Assembly: GCF_003323735.1 (NCBI RefSeq)
Contig: NZ_QOIM01000038.1
Span: forward strand, 62,001 to 126,000
Length of the DNA stretch: 64,000 nucleotides
From: Streptomyces reniochalinae
Lineage (GTDB): Bacteria; Actinomycetota; Actinomycetes; Streptomycetales; Streptomycetaceae
Reading direction: 5' to 3'
Notes under the pieces: model-generated
Databases searched by the model: none
Told to the model about the DNA's origin: nothing
What the model saw: the letters and a program-made list of their open reading frames with translations, nothing else
Program-made: the position numbers and the translations under genes
Shown: positions 24,030 to 32,253 of the stretch, one piece after another
Numbering within the stretch: position 1 is the first letter of the stretch
Layout of the letters: every line of letters begins with the position of its first letter

Positions 24030-25622
24030 TCAGCGCGAGCGGGCCTTGAAGGCGGCCTTCCTGGCCGCCTTGGCCGCGTGCTTGTCGGGGTGCACCCTGC
24101 CCATCGTCTCCAGCACGTCCCCGGTCGCCGGGTGCTCGACCCGCCACGCCTTGTCGAAGAATCCCGCGTGCTGGTCCACCAGGTCGCGGACGAGCTCGCG
24201 GAGTTCTTCCGGCTCCCCCGCGGTGGCGACCTGCGCGGCGATGGTGTCGACGGTCAGCCAGAAGACCATCTCCTCGTCGGGCTGCGGCACGTCCGTCGCG
24301 CCCCGCTCGGCGAGCCAGACCCGGGCCAGGCCGCCCAGTTCCCGGTCCTCCAGCACCTCGCGAAGGGCGGGCTCGGCCTCCGGCCCGGCCAGGGAGAGCG
24401 CCTGCTGGCAGGTGAGCCGGCGGACGGGTGCGGCCTCGTCGGTGCCGCGGGCGGCGGCGAGGAGTTCGCGGGCCGCGCCCAGCGTCCCCTCCTTCTCCCG
24501 CGCCGCGAACCAGCCCTCGATCTCGCTGCGCGCGTTGTCCTCGGTGTAGACGGGCAGGGTGGCCAGCAGCCGGTCCGCCCCGGCGTCCGCGAGGTCGCCG
24601 ACGGCGGGCACCTCCATACCGGCCTCCCGCATGCGGGCCCGTACACCGTGCAGCCCCAGCGGGGTCAGCCGCACCATCCCGTAACGGGAGACGTCCTCCT
24701 CGTCGAGGTCGCCGCCCAACTCCTCTGCGGCCGCGGCCTCTTCGTCCTCGGCCGCCTCCTGGGTGAGCGCTTCGTCGACCGGGCGGTACTCGACCAGCCC
24801 CGTCGGCTCCAGCATGCGGAACTGCTCGTCGAGCCGCATCATCGCCGTGGAGACCTCTTCGAGCACCTCGTCGGTGGGCTCGTCCATGTCCTCGGGGACG
24901 ATCATGGAGGCGGCCAGCACGGGGAGCGGGACCATTGAGCCCGCGGCGACCGCGGGTTCGGTGGCCGTGAGCAGATAGAGGTTGCCGAGCGCGCTGTCGA
25001 GGGCTTCGCCCTCCTCCTCCGGGTCCCAGTCCATGGCGTCGAGGTCGATGGCGTCGGTGTTGATCTCGCCGTCTTCGCCGACCGCTCCCTCGATACCGCC
25101 GAGCAGCTCCTCGAAGCTGGGCGTAGCGGCGTCGGCGAGCACGGTCTCCAGGCCGCCCAGCCACAGCTCCAGGATGTCGGCGGGCGCCGGCATGGCCTCG
25201 TCAGGGTCACCGGTCAGGCCCCCGAGTTCGGCCTCGGGCGTGGCCAGGCCCACGGGTTCGTCGCTGCTCGGATTCCCGTCGTCGGCCGCCGGGTCCGCCT
25301 CGCCCTCCTGGTCCTCCTCGATGACGAGGAGTCCGGTGTCCACGGCGAAGTTCCAGGCGTCGGCCGCCAGTGCCGGTGCCTCCTCCTCGCCGCCGAGACC
25401 CAGGTGCGCGGCGGCCTCCTTCAGTTGCTCGGACAGGAGTTCGCCGCCGGCCCCGACCGGAACCCCCGCCCCCTCAGGGCCGCCGCGGCGCGCCCAGCGG
25501 GTGAGTTCCACGGCACGGGCGAGCAGCGGTGCGGCCAGTGCGTCCCGTGCCAGTTCGGCATCGGAGGGCAGCCGTACAGGCGGCAGGGTGGGACGGTCGT
25601 CACCGGTCATGTGCGGGTTCAT
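24030..25622 (-). CDS. Large acidic hypothetical protein
   Basis: 530 residues (MTGDDRPTLPP is an alternative start 4 codons in). The protein is very acidic in the middle (for example EEEGEALDSALGNLYLLTAT and EDEEAAAAEELGGDLDEED) and ends in a strongly basic tail rich in Lys, Arg and Ala (HAAKAARKAAFKARSR). The C-terminal third has HEAT-like helical segments and GRVHPDKHAAK. Such proteins are conserved in Streptomyces as hypotheticals. I do not recognise a catalytic motif. The acid/base split could suggest nucleic-acid or ribosome association, but that is speculation. Confidence 0.8.
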   Translation of the reverse strand: MNPHMTGDDRPTLPPVRLPSDAELARDALAAPLLARAVELTRWARRGGPEGAGVPVGAGGELLSEQLKEAAAHLGLGGEEEAPALAADAWNFAVDTGLLVIEEDQEGEADPAADDGNPSSDEPVGLATPEAELGGLTGDPDEAMPAPADILELWLGGLETVLADAATPSFEELLGGIEGAVGEDGEINTDAIDLDAMDWDPEEEGEALDSALGNLYLLTATEPAVAAGSMVPLPVLAASMIVPEDMDEPTDEVLEEVSTAMMRLDEQFRMLEPTGLVEYRPVDEALTQEAAEDEEAAAAEELGGDLDEEDVSRYGMVRLTPLGLHGVRARMREAGMEVPAVGDLADAGADRLLATLPVYTEDNARSEIEGWFAAREKEGTLGAARELLAAARGTDEAAPVRRLTCQQALSLAGPEAEPALREVLEDRELGGLARVWLAERGATDVPQPDEEMVFWLTVDTIAAQVATAGEPEELRELVRDLVDQHAGFFDKAWRVEHPATGDVLETMGRVHPDKHAAKAARKAAFKARSR

Positions 25623-25921
25623 CTCCTACGAGTCCTACAGGTTGCCGGACGGTGCGAGGACCCAGCGTAGACGGGTTCTGTCCACCCGTGCCCGAATCGT
25701 GCACCGGGCACGCAACGGAGGCGTGGCGCGGCCGCTCGCCGCCCTGTCACGACCTTGACAACTGCCGTTCGCCCGCCATGCTTTACGCGCGTTGACAATG
25801 CCGCGCGAGTAGCCCGATCCGACGTCTCCCAGCACCCACGTACTCCGCACCGCTCCCGTACTCCCCCACCACGCCCGTACGTCCTTGTTCCGTACGTCCC
25901 CCACGCCCCCGGAGGCTCTCC
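25623..25921. other. Promoter region between the acidic hypothetical gene and the nuclease gene
   Basis: Contains two TTGACA hexamers on the plus strand (25754 and 25794) in an AT-richer patch, either of which could be a -35 element for the secreted nuclease gene. No paired -10 box is clear. No gene seen. Confidence 0.35.
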
Positions 25922-27889
25922 GTGCCGTCCCGTACCGCCATCGGATCCACGTCCCGCACCCCCGCCACCGCGCCCCGCACGTCCGGCTCAGGCTCCGGCC
26001 AGGGCTCGTCGCGAGCCTCCTCGCGGTCGGCCAGGACCGCGACGCTGACCGTCGCCGCCGTCTGCGCCGCGCTGCTCACGCTCCCCGCGCTTCCGGCCTC
26101 CGCGGCCGTACCGGGCGACGGCGCGGCCCCCGCACCCCGGATCCACGACATCCAGGGCACCACCAGAGTGTCCCCGCTGGCAGGCCGGCACGTCGCCGAC
26201 GTGCCCGGAATCGTCACCGGGGTGCGCGACTTCGGGTCCGCACGCGGCTTTTGGATGCAGGACCCGCACCCGGACCGGAACCCGGCGACCAGCGAGGGCC
26301 TCTTCGTCCACACCGGCGAGGAGAGCCCCGGCGTCTCGGTCGGCGACAGCCTGCGCGTGGCGGGCCGGGTCGGCGAGTACTACCCGGGCGGCGAGGAGGC
26401 GGGCGGCCAGTCGGTCACCGAGCTGACGGACGCCACCTGGAAGGCGGCGGGCGAGCGCGGGAACCGGGGCGAGGGCGAGCTGCCGGCCGCCTTCCGGCTC
26501 ACCCCGCGCTCGGTGCCCGCGGCCTACGCGCCCGACGCCGGCGGGGACAGCATCGAGAACCTCCGCCTGCGGCCCGACCGGTACGCACTGGACCGCTACG
26601 AGGCGCTGGAGGGCATGCGCGTCGCCGTCCGCGACGCCCAGGTCACGGGGCCCACCTCCCCCTACCACGACCTGTGGGTGACCACCGACCGGCACCAGAA
26701 CCCGACTCCGCAGGGCGGCACCCTCTACGGCTCGTACGAGGACCAGAACGGCGCACGCGTGAAGGTCTCCTCGCTCCTGCCGCTTCAGGAGCACCCCTTC
26801 CCCCAGGCGAACGTCGGCGACGAGCTGCGCGGCACCACCGAAGGCCCGCTCGACTACGACCAGTTCGGCGGCTACACGCTGCGCGCCACCACGCTCGGCT
26901 CTCACCGCGACCACCACCTGGAGCGCGAGCGCACGCGCGGACAGCGGCCCGACGAGCTGGCGGTGGCCACCTACAACGTGGAGAACCTCTCCCCCGCGTC
27001 GGAGCCCGCCAAGTTCCGGCGCCTCGCCGACGGGCTGGTCACCAACCTCTCCTCGCCCGACATCGTCACCGTCGAGGAGGTGCAGGACGACACGGGCCCC
27101 GAGGACGACGGCACGGTCAGCGCGGACCGCACCCTGGCGATGCTCACCGAGGCCATCGAGAAGGCGGGCGGCCCGTCCTACGAGTGGCGCCAGACAGACC
27201 CGGTCGACCAGGCGGACGGGGGCCAGCCCGGCGGCAACATACGCGTCGCCTTCCTCTACAACCCCGAGCGGGTCTCCTTCACCGACCGCCCCGGCGGGGA
27301 CGCGACGACGCCCGTGCGGGTGGTCGACGAGGGCGGCGAGCCCGCGCTGTCCGCCTCGCCGGGACGCATCGCGCCGCAGGATCCGGCCTGGAAGGCCAGC
27401 CGCAAGCCGCTGGCCGGCGAGTTCCGCTTCCGGGGCCGCACGGTGTTCGTGGTCGCCAACCACTTCAGCTCCAAGGGCGGCGGCGACCTGGAGGGCGACC
27501 AGCCGATGGAGGGCCGGTTCCAGCCGCCCGCCCGGCACTCGGAGCCGCAGCGCGTGGAACAGGGCAGGCTGCTGAACGCCTTCGTACGGGACATCCGAGC
27601 ACGCGACCGCGACGCCGTCGTCGTCGCGGGCGGAGACTTCAACGACTTCCCCTTCTCGCCGACGCTGGACGCCCTGCGCTCAGGTCACGCCCTCACCAGT
27701 CCCATGAACCGGCTGCCCGAGGACGAGCGCTACGGCTACGTCTTCAACGGCAACTCCCAGACGCTGGACCACCTGCTCACCAGCCCCGGCGCCGGCCGAC
27801 CCGAGTACGACATCGTCCACATCAACGCCGAGTTCGCCGATCAGATCAGCGACCACGACCCGTCGGTGGTCCGCATCAGGCGCCACTGA
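25922..27889 (+). CDS. Secreted endonuclease/exonuclease/phosphatase family nuclease
   Basis: 655 residues from GTG 25922 (GGAG 7 bases upstream). A long Ser/Arg-rich N-region precedes a signal core (TVAAVCAALLTLPALPASA), so export, perhaps by Tat or Sec, is expected. Residues about 75-165 look like the OB-fold that accompanies such nucleases (DVPGIVTGVRDFGSARGFWM). The EEP domain follows: VATYNVENLSP, VTVEEVQDD, VVANHFSSKGGG, VVVAGGDFNDFPFSPTLDAL, and the catalytic SDHDP at the C-terminus. Likely degrades extracellular DNA or RNA, for example for phosphate recovery. Full length. Confidence 0.9.
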   Translation: MPSRTAIGSTSRTPATAPRTSGSGSGQGSSRASSRSARTATLTVAAVCAALLTLPALPASAAVPGDGAAPAPRIHDIQGTTRVSPLAGRHVADVPGIVTGVRDFGSARGFWMQDPHPDRNPATSEGLFVHTGEESPGVSVGDSLRVAGRVGEYYPGGEEAGGQSVTELTDATWKAAGERGNRGEGELPAAFRLTPRSVPAAYAPDAGGDSIENLRLRPDRYALDRYEALEGMRVAVRDAQVTGPTSPYHDLWVTTDRHQNPTPQGGTLYGSYEDQNGARVKVSSLLPLQEHPFPQANVGDELRGTTEGPLDYDQFGGYTLRATTLGSHRDHHLERERTRGQRPDELAVATYNVENLSPASEPAKFRRLADGLVTNLSSPDIVTVEEVQDDTGPEDDGTVSADRTLAMLTEAIEKAGGPSYEWRQTDPVDQADGGQPGGNIRVAFLYNPERVSFTDRPGGDATTPVRVVDEGGEPALSASPGRIAPQDPAWKASRKPLAGEFRFRGRTVFVVANHFSSKGGGDLEGDQPMEGRFQPPARHSEPQRVEQGRLLNAFVRDIRARDRDAVVVAGGDFNDFPFSPTLDALRSGHALTSPMNRLPEDERYGYVFNGNSQTLDHLLTSPGAGRPEYDIVHINAEFADQISDHDPSVVRIRRH

Positions 27890-27922
27890 TCCCGTAAGGC
27901 CCCGATCCGGTACGGCCCCGCC

Positions 27923-28900
27923 TCAGCGCGGCGGCTGCTGGGGGTAGGGACCGGGGGGCTGGGCGTACGGGCCGCCGGGCGGCTGGGCGTACGGGCCGCC
28001 GGGCGGCTGGGCGTACGGGCCCGGCTGGGCATACGGGCCCGGCTGGGCCGGTGGCGGCTGCTGGACGTGCGGTGCGGCGGGCCGGGGCGGCGCCTGGGAG
28101 CCCTGGGCCCCGTACCGGTTCCCCGGCGCGCCCGCGTCCGCGTCCCCGTCCGCGGCTGTGCCCGTACCCGTCAGGTCCCGCACCAGCAGCGTCGCGCCGG
28201 CGACGGCGCCCGGCATCAGCGGGACGGCCAGCAGCGGCACCAGGAAGGCGAGCGCGAGAGGGACGCCGAAACCGAGGGCGAGCGCCTTGCGGCCCCGCAT
28301 CATGCGCAGCCGCTCCCGCACGGGGATGCCCCGGCGCTGCATCGCGACCGAGGTGAGCTCCAGGGCGAGGAAGAAGCCGGAGACGCAGAAACCGAGTACG
28401 GGGATGACGGTCTGGCCGGCCACCGGGATGAAGCCGAGTGCGAAGAGCGGGACGGTGAACACCAGGGTGCGGGAGAGCACGTAGAGACTGTCGGTGAGCG
28501 AGGTCCACAGCTCGCGCCACAGAGGCTGCTCGACGGCGCCCTCCGGCAGCCCGCCCTCGCTCTCCTCGACCTTCTCCGACAGCTTCTCGTAGAAGGGGTC
28601 ACCGATCAGCAGGGCGACGGCGGCGAACGTCACCACGGCCAGCATGAGCACCGCCAGCCACAGCATGACGGCGAAGGCGCCGCGCGTCAGCATCCGCCCC
28701 ACCGAGCCCCAGTCGTCGGCGAAAGGCGTGGCCCAGGCGGCGATGTCGTCGGCGTAGAAGCCGAGCGCGGTGAGCACGGCGGCGTAGAGCACGAGCGTGA
28801 TCAGCGCGGGCAGCAGCCCGAACCCGAACCACCGTCCCCGGGTGAGTACCCACCGCTGTCCCTGCCCCAGATACCGCAGCCCGGCCCCAAGATCGCGCAT
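27923..28900 (-). CDS. EI24 domain membrane protein with Pro/Gly/Tyr/Gln repeat tail
   Basis: 325 residues from ATG 28900. The EI24/CysZ-like region holds four hydrophobic segments (LLPALITLVLYAAVLTALGF, AFAVMLWLAVLMLAVVTFAA, VFTVPLFALGFIPVAGQTVI, LALGFGVPLALAFLVPLLAV) with the sequence IGDPFYEKLSEKVEES between. Residues 255-325 are a disordered tail with repeats of GPYAQPPG. The family is linked to sulfate uptake (CysZ) in some bacteria, but its role here is not known. A 13-bp hairpin spans the start codon, and in-frame ATGs lie 11 and 13 codons upstream. Confidence 0.82.
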   Translation of the reverse strand: MRDLGAGLRYLGQGQRWVLTRGRWFGFGLLPALITLVLYAAVLTALGFYADDIAAWATPFADDWGSVGRMLTRGAFAVMLWLAVLMLAVVTFAAVALLIGDPFYEKLSEKVEESEGGLPEGAVEQPLWRELWTSLTDSLYVLSRTLVFTVPLFALGFIPVAGQTVIPVLGFCVSGFFLALELTSVAMQRRGIPVRERLRMMRGRKALALGFGVPLALAFLVPLLAVPLMPGAVAGATLLVRDLTGTGTAADGDADAGAPGNRYGAQGSQAPPRPAAPHVQQPPPAQPGPYAQPGPYAQPPGGPYAQPPGGPYAQPPGPYPQQPPR

Positions 28901-28931
28901 GCCCGCAAGCCTACGGCCTGCGGGCATGCGC
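28895..28931 (-). terminator. Hairpin downstream of dapD, overlapping the EI24 gene start
   Basis: A 13-bp perfect stem (28895-28907 with 28919-28931) and an 11-base loop, 37 bases after the dapD stop. The distal arm contains the EI24 ATG, so it may both terminate dapD transcripts and mask that start. Confidence 0.5.
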
Positions 28932-28967
28932 ATGAGGAGGCTGTTACCCAGTCCTCGCGATCGCTGC

Positions 28968-29957
28968 TCAGTTGTGACTGTGGAGCGCCTCGTTGAGGCC
29001 ACCCCACGAGCCGCTGCGCTGAAGGGCCTCGACGGTGCCGGTCTGGGAATTGCGGCGGAAGAGCAGGTTGTCGGCGCCGGACAGCTCCAGCGCCTTGACG
29101 ACCTCGCCGTCCGGCAGCGTGATCCGGGTACCCGCGGTGACGTAGAGGCCCGCCTCGATGACGCAGTCGTCACCCAGCGCGATGCCGAGCCCGGCCTCGG
29201 CGCCGATCAGGCAGCGCTCGCCGACGGAGACGATCTGCTTGCCGCCGCCGGAGAGGGTGCCCATGATCGACGCGCCGCCGCCCAGGTCGGTGCCGTCACC
29301 GAGGACGACGCCGGCGCTGATGCGGCCCTCCACCATGGAGGTGCCCAGGGTGCCCGCGTTGAAGTTGCAGAAGCCCTCGTGCATGACGGTGGTGCCCTCG
29401 GCCAGGTGGGCGCCGAGCCGGACACGGTCGGCGTCGCCGATCCGTACGCCCTTGGGGACGACGTAGTCGGTCATGCGCGGGAACTTGTCCACGCTGGTGA
29501 CAGCCAGGTGGGTGCCGGAGGCGCGGGCGGCGAGCCGCACCTGCTCGACCCTGTCCACCGGGACGGGGCCGATGTTCGTCCAGGCCACGTTGGCCAGGTG
29601 GGCGAACTGTCCCTCCAGGCTCAGCCCGTGCGGCCGCACGAGGCGGTGGCTGAGCAGGTGCAGCCGCAGGTAGACGTCGTGCGCGTCCAGCGGCTTCTCG
29701 TCCAGCGAGGAGATGACCGTACGGACGGCCACGATCTCGACGCCGCGGCGGGGGTCCTCGCCGAGGGCCTGCGGCGCGCTCTCGCCGAGGAGCTGGGCGG
29801 CGCGCTCGGCGCTCAGCCGTTCGCTGCCCGCGGGCCCGGGCTCGGCGACGAGCTCCGGGCGCGGGAACCAGGTGTCCAGTACGGTCCCGTCGGCGGCGAC
29901 CGTGGCGAGGCCGGCGGCGACGGCCCCTGTGGTGCGGGGATTGGGTGCTTCGGTCAT
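28968..29957 (-). CDS. dapD: Tetrahydrodipicolinate N-succinyltransferase DapD
   Basis: 329 residues from ATG 29957. It catalyses succinyl-CoA-dependent acylation of tetrahydrodipicolinate in lysine and meso-diaminopimelate synthesis. The left-handed beta-helix of hexapeptide repeats is clear in [60 protein letters not shown] and [13 protein letters not shown]. The N-terminal domain is of the actinobacterial long type. It forms a trimer in related enzymes. Transcribed alone, with a hairpin after the stop. Confidence 0.95.
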   Translation of the reverse strand: MTEAPNPRTTGAVAAGLATVAADGTVLDTWFPRPELVAEPGPAGSERLSAERAAQLLGESAPQALGEDPRRGVEIVAVRTVISSLDEKPLDAHDVYLRLHLLSHRLVRPHGLSLEGQFAHLANVAWTNIGPVPVDRVEQVRLAARASGTHLAVTSVDKFPRMTDYVVPKGVRIGDADRVRLGAHLAEGTTVMHEGFCNFNAGTLGTSMVEGRISAGVVLGDGTDLGGGASIMGTLSGGGKQIVSVGERCLIGAEAGLGIALGDDCVIEAGLYVTAGTRITLPDGEVVKALELSGADNLLFRRNSQTGTVEALQRSGSWGGLNEALHSHN

Positions 29958-30011
29958 GTCAGGAACGCTATCCGGAGTGCGCACGGGATGACGAACCGGT
30001 CCGCGTGACGG

Positions 30012-30566
30012 TCACAGGTCGTCCGGGTCGCCGAGCACTCTGGCGAGCGCTCCGCGTACCTCGTCCCGGTCGAAGGGCCGGTCGGTGAGCAGGAACTGGA
30101 GCAGCAGTCCGTCGATGAGCGCGACCAGGGCGCGGGCCGTCGCCAGGTCGGCGGTGTGCCGGGAGAGCACCCGCACCATGTCGTCCAGCCAGGCGGCGGC
30201 CACCGGCTGGAGCAGCGGGCGCCGCAGCGCCGCGAGGTACAGCTCGTACTCCAGCCGGATGCGGCCGCGCCCGCCGGAGGCGTACTCCTCCAGCACCCGT
30301 GTCAGCCCGTCCGCCAGGGGGACGCCCTCGGACAGGTCGTCGCCCCAGCTCTCGATGGCGGTCTGCGGCTCGCAGTTGACCTGCTCCAGCGCTGCGAGCA
30401 GCAGGTCGTCCAGGCTGGCGAAGTGGTAGGTGGTCGAGCCGAGCGGGACGTCCGCCTCCGCGGCGACCGTGCGGTGGCTCAGCGCCGCCATCCCCTTCAG
30501 TTCCACGATGCGGATGGCCGCGTCGATGATGCGCTGCCTGCGCTCGGGGTCGTACCGGCGCGCCAT
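30012..30566 (-). CDS. TetR family regulator of the adjacent SMR pump
   Basis: 184 residues. The N-terminal helix-turn-helix is MARRYDPERRQRIIDAAIRI then LSHRTVAAEADVPLGSTTYH, followed by a ligand-binding helical domain. Its ATG overlaps the stop of the SMR transporter gene by one base (TGATG), so it is translated from the same transcript. Two tandem copies of GTACGAGCGTAC directly upstream of the SMR start are the probable operators. A repressor co-transcribed with the pump it controls is a common arrangement for drug efflux. Confidence 0.93.
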   Translation of the reverse strand: MARRYDPERRQRIIDAAIRIVELKGMAALSHRTVAAEADVPLGSTTYHFASLDDLLLAALEQVNCEPQTAIESWGDDLSEGVPLADGLTRVLEEYASGGRGRIRLEYELYLAALRRPLLQPVAAAWLDDMVRVLSRHTADLATARALVALIDGLLLQFLLTDRPFDRDEVRGALARVLGDPDDL

Positions 30567-30886
30567 CAATGGGTCCCTCCCAGGTTCAGGACGACCACCC
30601 CGCAGATCACCAGCAGCAGGCCGAGGATCTTCGCGGCGGTGACGGACTCGCCGATGAAGACCATGCCGATCAGGGCGATGACCGCGGTGCCCGCGCCCGA
30701 CCAGATGGCGTACGCCGTTCCGACGGACATCGTCTTGAGGGTGCGCGACAGCAGCACGAACGCCACCACGTATCCGGCGGCGGTGATCAGCGAGGGCACC
30801 AGCTTGCTGAAGCCGTCGCTGTACTTCATCGCCGTCGTTCCCAGCACCTCGGCGAGGATCGCTCCCGCGAGCGTCACGTAGACCAT
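30566..30886 (-). CDS. Small multidrug resistance (EmrE/QacE family) transporter
   Basis: 106 residues with four membrane helices: MVYVTLAGAILAEVLGTTAM carrying the membrane-embedded Glu in AEVLGTT that is essential in EmrE, VPSLITAAGYVVAFVLLSRT, MSVGTAYAIWSGAGTAVIAL, and AAKILGLLLVICGVVVLNL. All family landmarks are present. It would exchange protons for cationic compounds or guanidinium-like substrates. It is the first gene of a two-gene operon with a TetR regulator. Confidence 0.94.
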   Translation of the reverse strand: MVYVTLAGAILAEVLGTTAMKYSDGFSKLVPSLITAAGYVVAFVLLSRTLKTMSVGTAYAIWSGAGTAVIALIGMVFIGESVTAAKILGLLLVICGVVVLNLGGTH

Positions 30887-30922
30887 GCGTACGAGCGTAC
30901 ACAACGATGCGTACGAGCGTAC
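30887..30922. promoter_or_regulatory. Tandem operators for the SMR-tetR operon
   Basis: Two exact copies of GCGTACGAGCGTAC (30887-30900 and 30909-30922), each containing the near-perfect palindrome GTACG-AG-CGTAC. Centre-to-centre distance is 22 bases, about two helix turns. The first begins right next to the SMR start codon, so the transcript may be leaderless or repression may act at the start. Confidence 0.65.
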
Positions 30923-31007
30923 GCAAGAGGGCTCGACAGCGTGGTCCGGCCCGCCGGGGCGGGCCGGCGAGGTGGCTCGGTCCACCGGGGGGCGCGGGCG
31001 GCGTGGC

Positions 31008-31382
31008 TCAGTCCGCGAAGGCGATGAGGTTCCGGCGCGGCTTGAGGACGCAGAACTCGTTGCCCTCGGGATCCTGGAGCACGACCCAGCTCCTGCCCCC
31101 GCCCTGGCCGATGTCGAGGCGCCGGGCGCCCAGCGCCAGCAGCCTGGCGACCTCCGCTTCCTGGTCGTCGGGCGCGAGGTCGAAATGGAGGCGGTTCTTG
31201 ACGCTCTTGGCGTCCGTGACGGGCATGAAGCAGATCCCCGTGCCGGCCTCGGCGGAAGGGCCGATGATCACCTCCCGCTCCTTCTCGGAGAGCACCCGCC
31301 ACTCCAGCACCCGGCACCAGAACCGGGCGAGCGCGGGCAGGTCGTGGGCGTCGACGACGAGATGATGCAGCGAAAGGGCCAT
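31008..31382 (-). CDS. VOC family protein (glyoxalase/dioxygenase fold)
   Basis: 124 residues from ATG 31382. It is a single VOC module pair: ALSLHHLVVDAHDLPALARF at the N-terminus, NRLHFDLAPDDQEAEVARLL, and WVVLQDPEGNEFCVLKPRR near the end. Metal-ligand-like residues (His in LHHL, His in LHFD, Glu in GNEF) are present. The subfamily is common in actinomycetes and its substrates are unknown. It lies downstream of the suf operon on the same strand but with a 60-base gap. Confidence 0.85.
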   Translation of the reverse strand: MALSLHHLVVDAHDLPALARFWCRVLEWRVLSEKEREVIIGPSAEAGTGICFMPVTDAKSVKNRLHFDLAPDDQEAEVARLLALGARRLDIGQGGGRSWVVLQDPEGNEFCVLKPRRNLIAFAD

Positions 31383-31441
31383 GCCCCAGGTTCCCCTGGC
31401 GGGCACGGCCCTTTCGAACGGTTTTCCGGCGACGCGCGCGC

Positions 31442-31771
31442 TCAGACGTTGAAGCCCAGCGCCCGCAGCTGCTCGCGGCCGTCGTCGGTGATCTTGTCCG
31501 GGCCCCACGGGGGCATCCACACCCAATTGATCTTGAGCTCGTTGACGATGCCCTCGGTGGCGGACTGCGCCTGGTCCTCGATGACGTCGGTCAGCGGACA
31601 GGCCGCCGAGGTGAGCGTCATGTCGATGGTCGCGCTGTTCGCGTCATCGACGTGGATCCCGTAGATCAGGCCGAGGTTGACGACGTCGATGCCCAGCTCC
31701 GGGTCGACGACGTCCATGAGCGCCTCGCGGACCTCTTCCTCGCTCGCGGGCTTGGTGGTCATCTCGGTCAT
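31442..31771 (-). CDS. sufT: SufT-like metal-sulfur cluster assembly factor
   Basis: 109 residues of the MIP18/PaaD (DUF59) family: EALMDVVDPELGIDVVNLGL, then MTLTSAACPLTDVI, which has the family's conserved Cys, and the ending WGPDKITDDGREQLRALGF. These proteins help deliver or mature Fe-S clusters. The start ATG overlaps the sufU stop (ATGA), so it is the last gene of the suf operon. The gene symbol reflects common usage in related genomes. Confidence 0.9.
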   Translation of the reverse strand: MTEMTTKPASEEEVREALMDVVDPELGIDVVNLGLIYGIHVDDANSATIDMTLTSAACPLTDVIEDQAQSATEGIVNELKINWVWMPPWGPDKITDDGREQLRALGFNV

Positions 31772-32244
31772 GCCGTCTTCTCCTTGGCCGAGTCGGCTTC
31801 GGTCGTCCCCAGCGCCTGCGCCGTCGCGTCCTTCCAAGCCATCCAGCTCAGCAGCGCGCACTTCACCCGCGCCGGGTACTTCGAGACCCCGGCGAACGCC
31901 ACGGCGTCCTCCAGCAGGTCCTCCATGTGCTCGTCCGGCTCCAGCTGGCCCCTGGACTGCATCAGCTCCAGAAACTTCTCCTGGATGCTGCGGGCCTCGG
32001 ACAGCTCCTTGCCGACCAGCAGCTCGTTGAGCACCGAGGCGCTGGCCTGGCTGATGGAGCAGCCCTGGCCGTCGTACGACACGTCCTCGATCCTGTCGCC
32101 GTCGTACCGCACCCGCAAGGTGATCTCGTCGCCGCACGTCGGATTGACGTGGTGCACCTCGGCGTCGCCCTCGCGCAGCCCACGCCCGTGCGGGTTCTTG
32201 TAGTGGTCCAGGATCACTTCCTGGTACATCGAGTCCAGCTTCAC
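31768..32244 (-). CDS. sufU: SufU Fe-S assembly sulfur-transfer protein
   Basis: 158 residues from GTG 32244. The three Cys plus Asp zinc/active site of SufU is visible: Cys in VNPTCGDE with its Asp, Cys in DGQGCSISQAS, and Cys in ARVKCALLSW. SufU accepts persulfide sulfur from SufS and passes it on. The C-terminal 20 residues are variable and charged. It lies 10 bases after sufS and overlaps sufT, so it is part of one transcript. Confidence 0.95.
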   Translation of the reverse strand: MKLDSMYQEVILDHYKNPHGRGLREGDAEVHHVNPTCGDEITLRVRYDGDRIEDVSYDGQGCSISQASASVLNELLVGKELSEARSIQEKFLELMQSRGQLEPDEHMEDLLEDAVAFAGVSKYPARVKCALLSWMAWKDATAQALGTTEADSAKEKTA

Positions 32245-32253
32245 CGACAGCCC

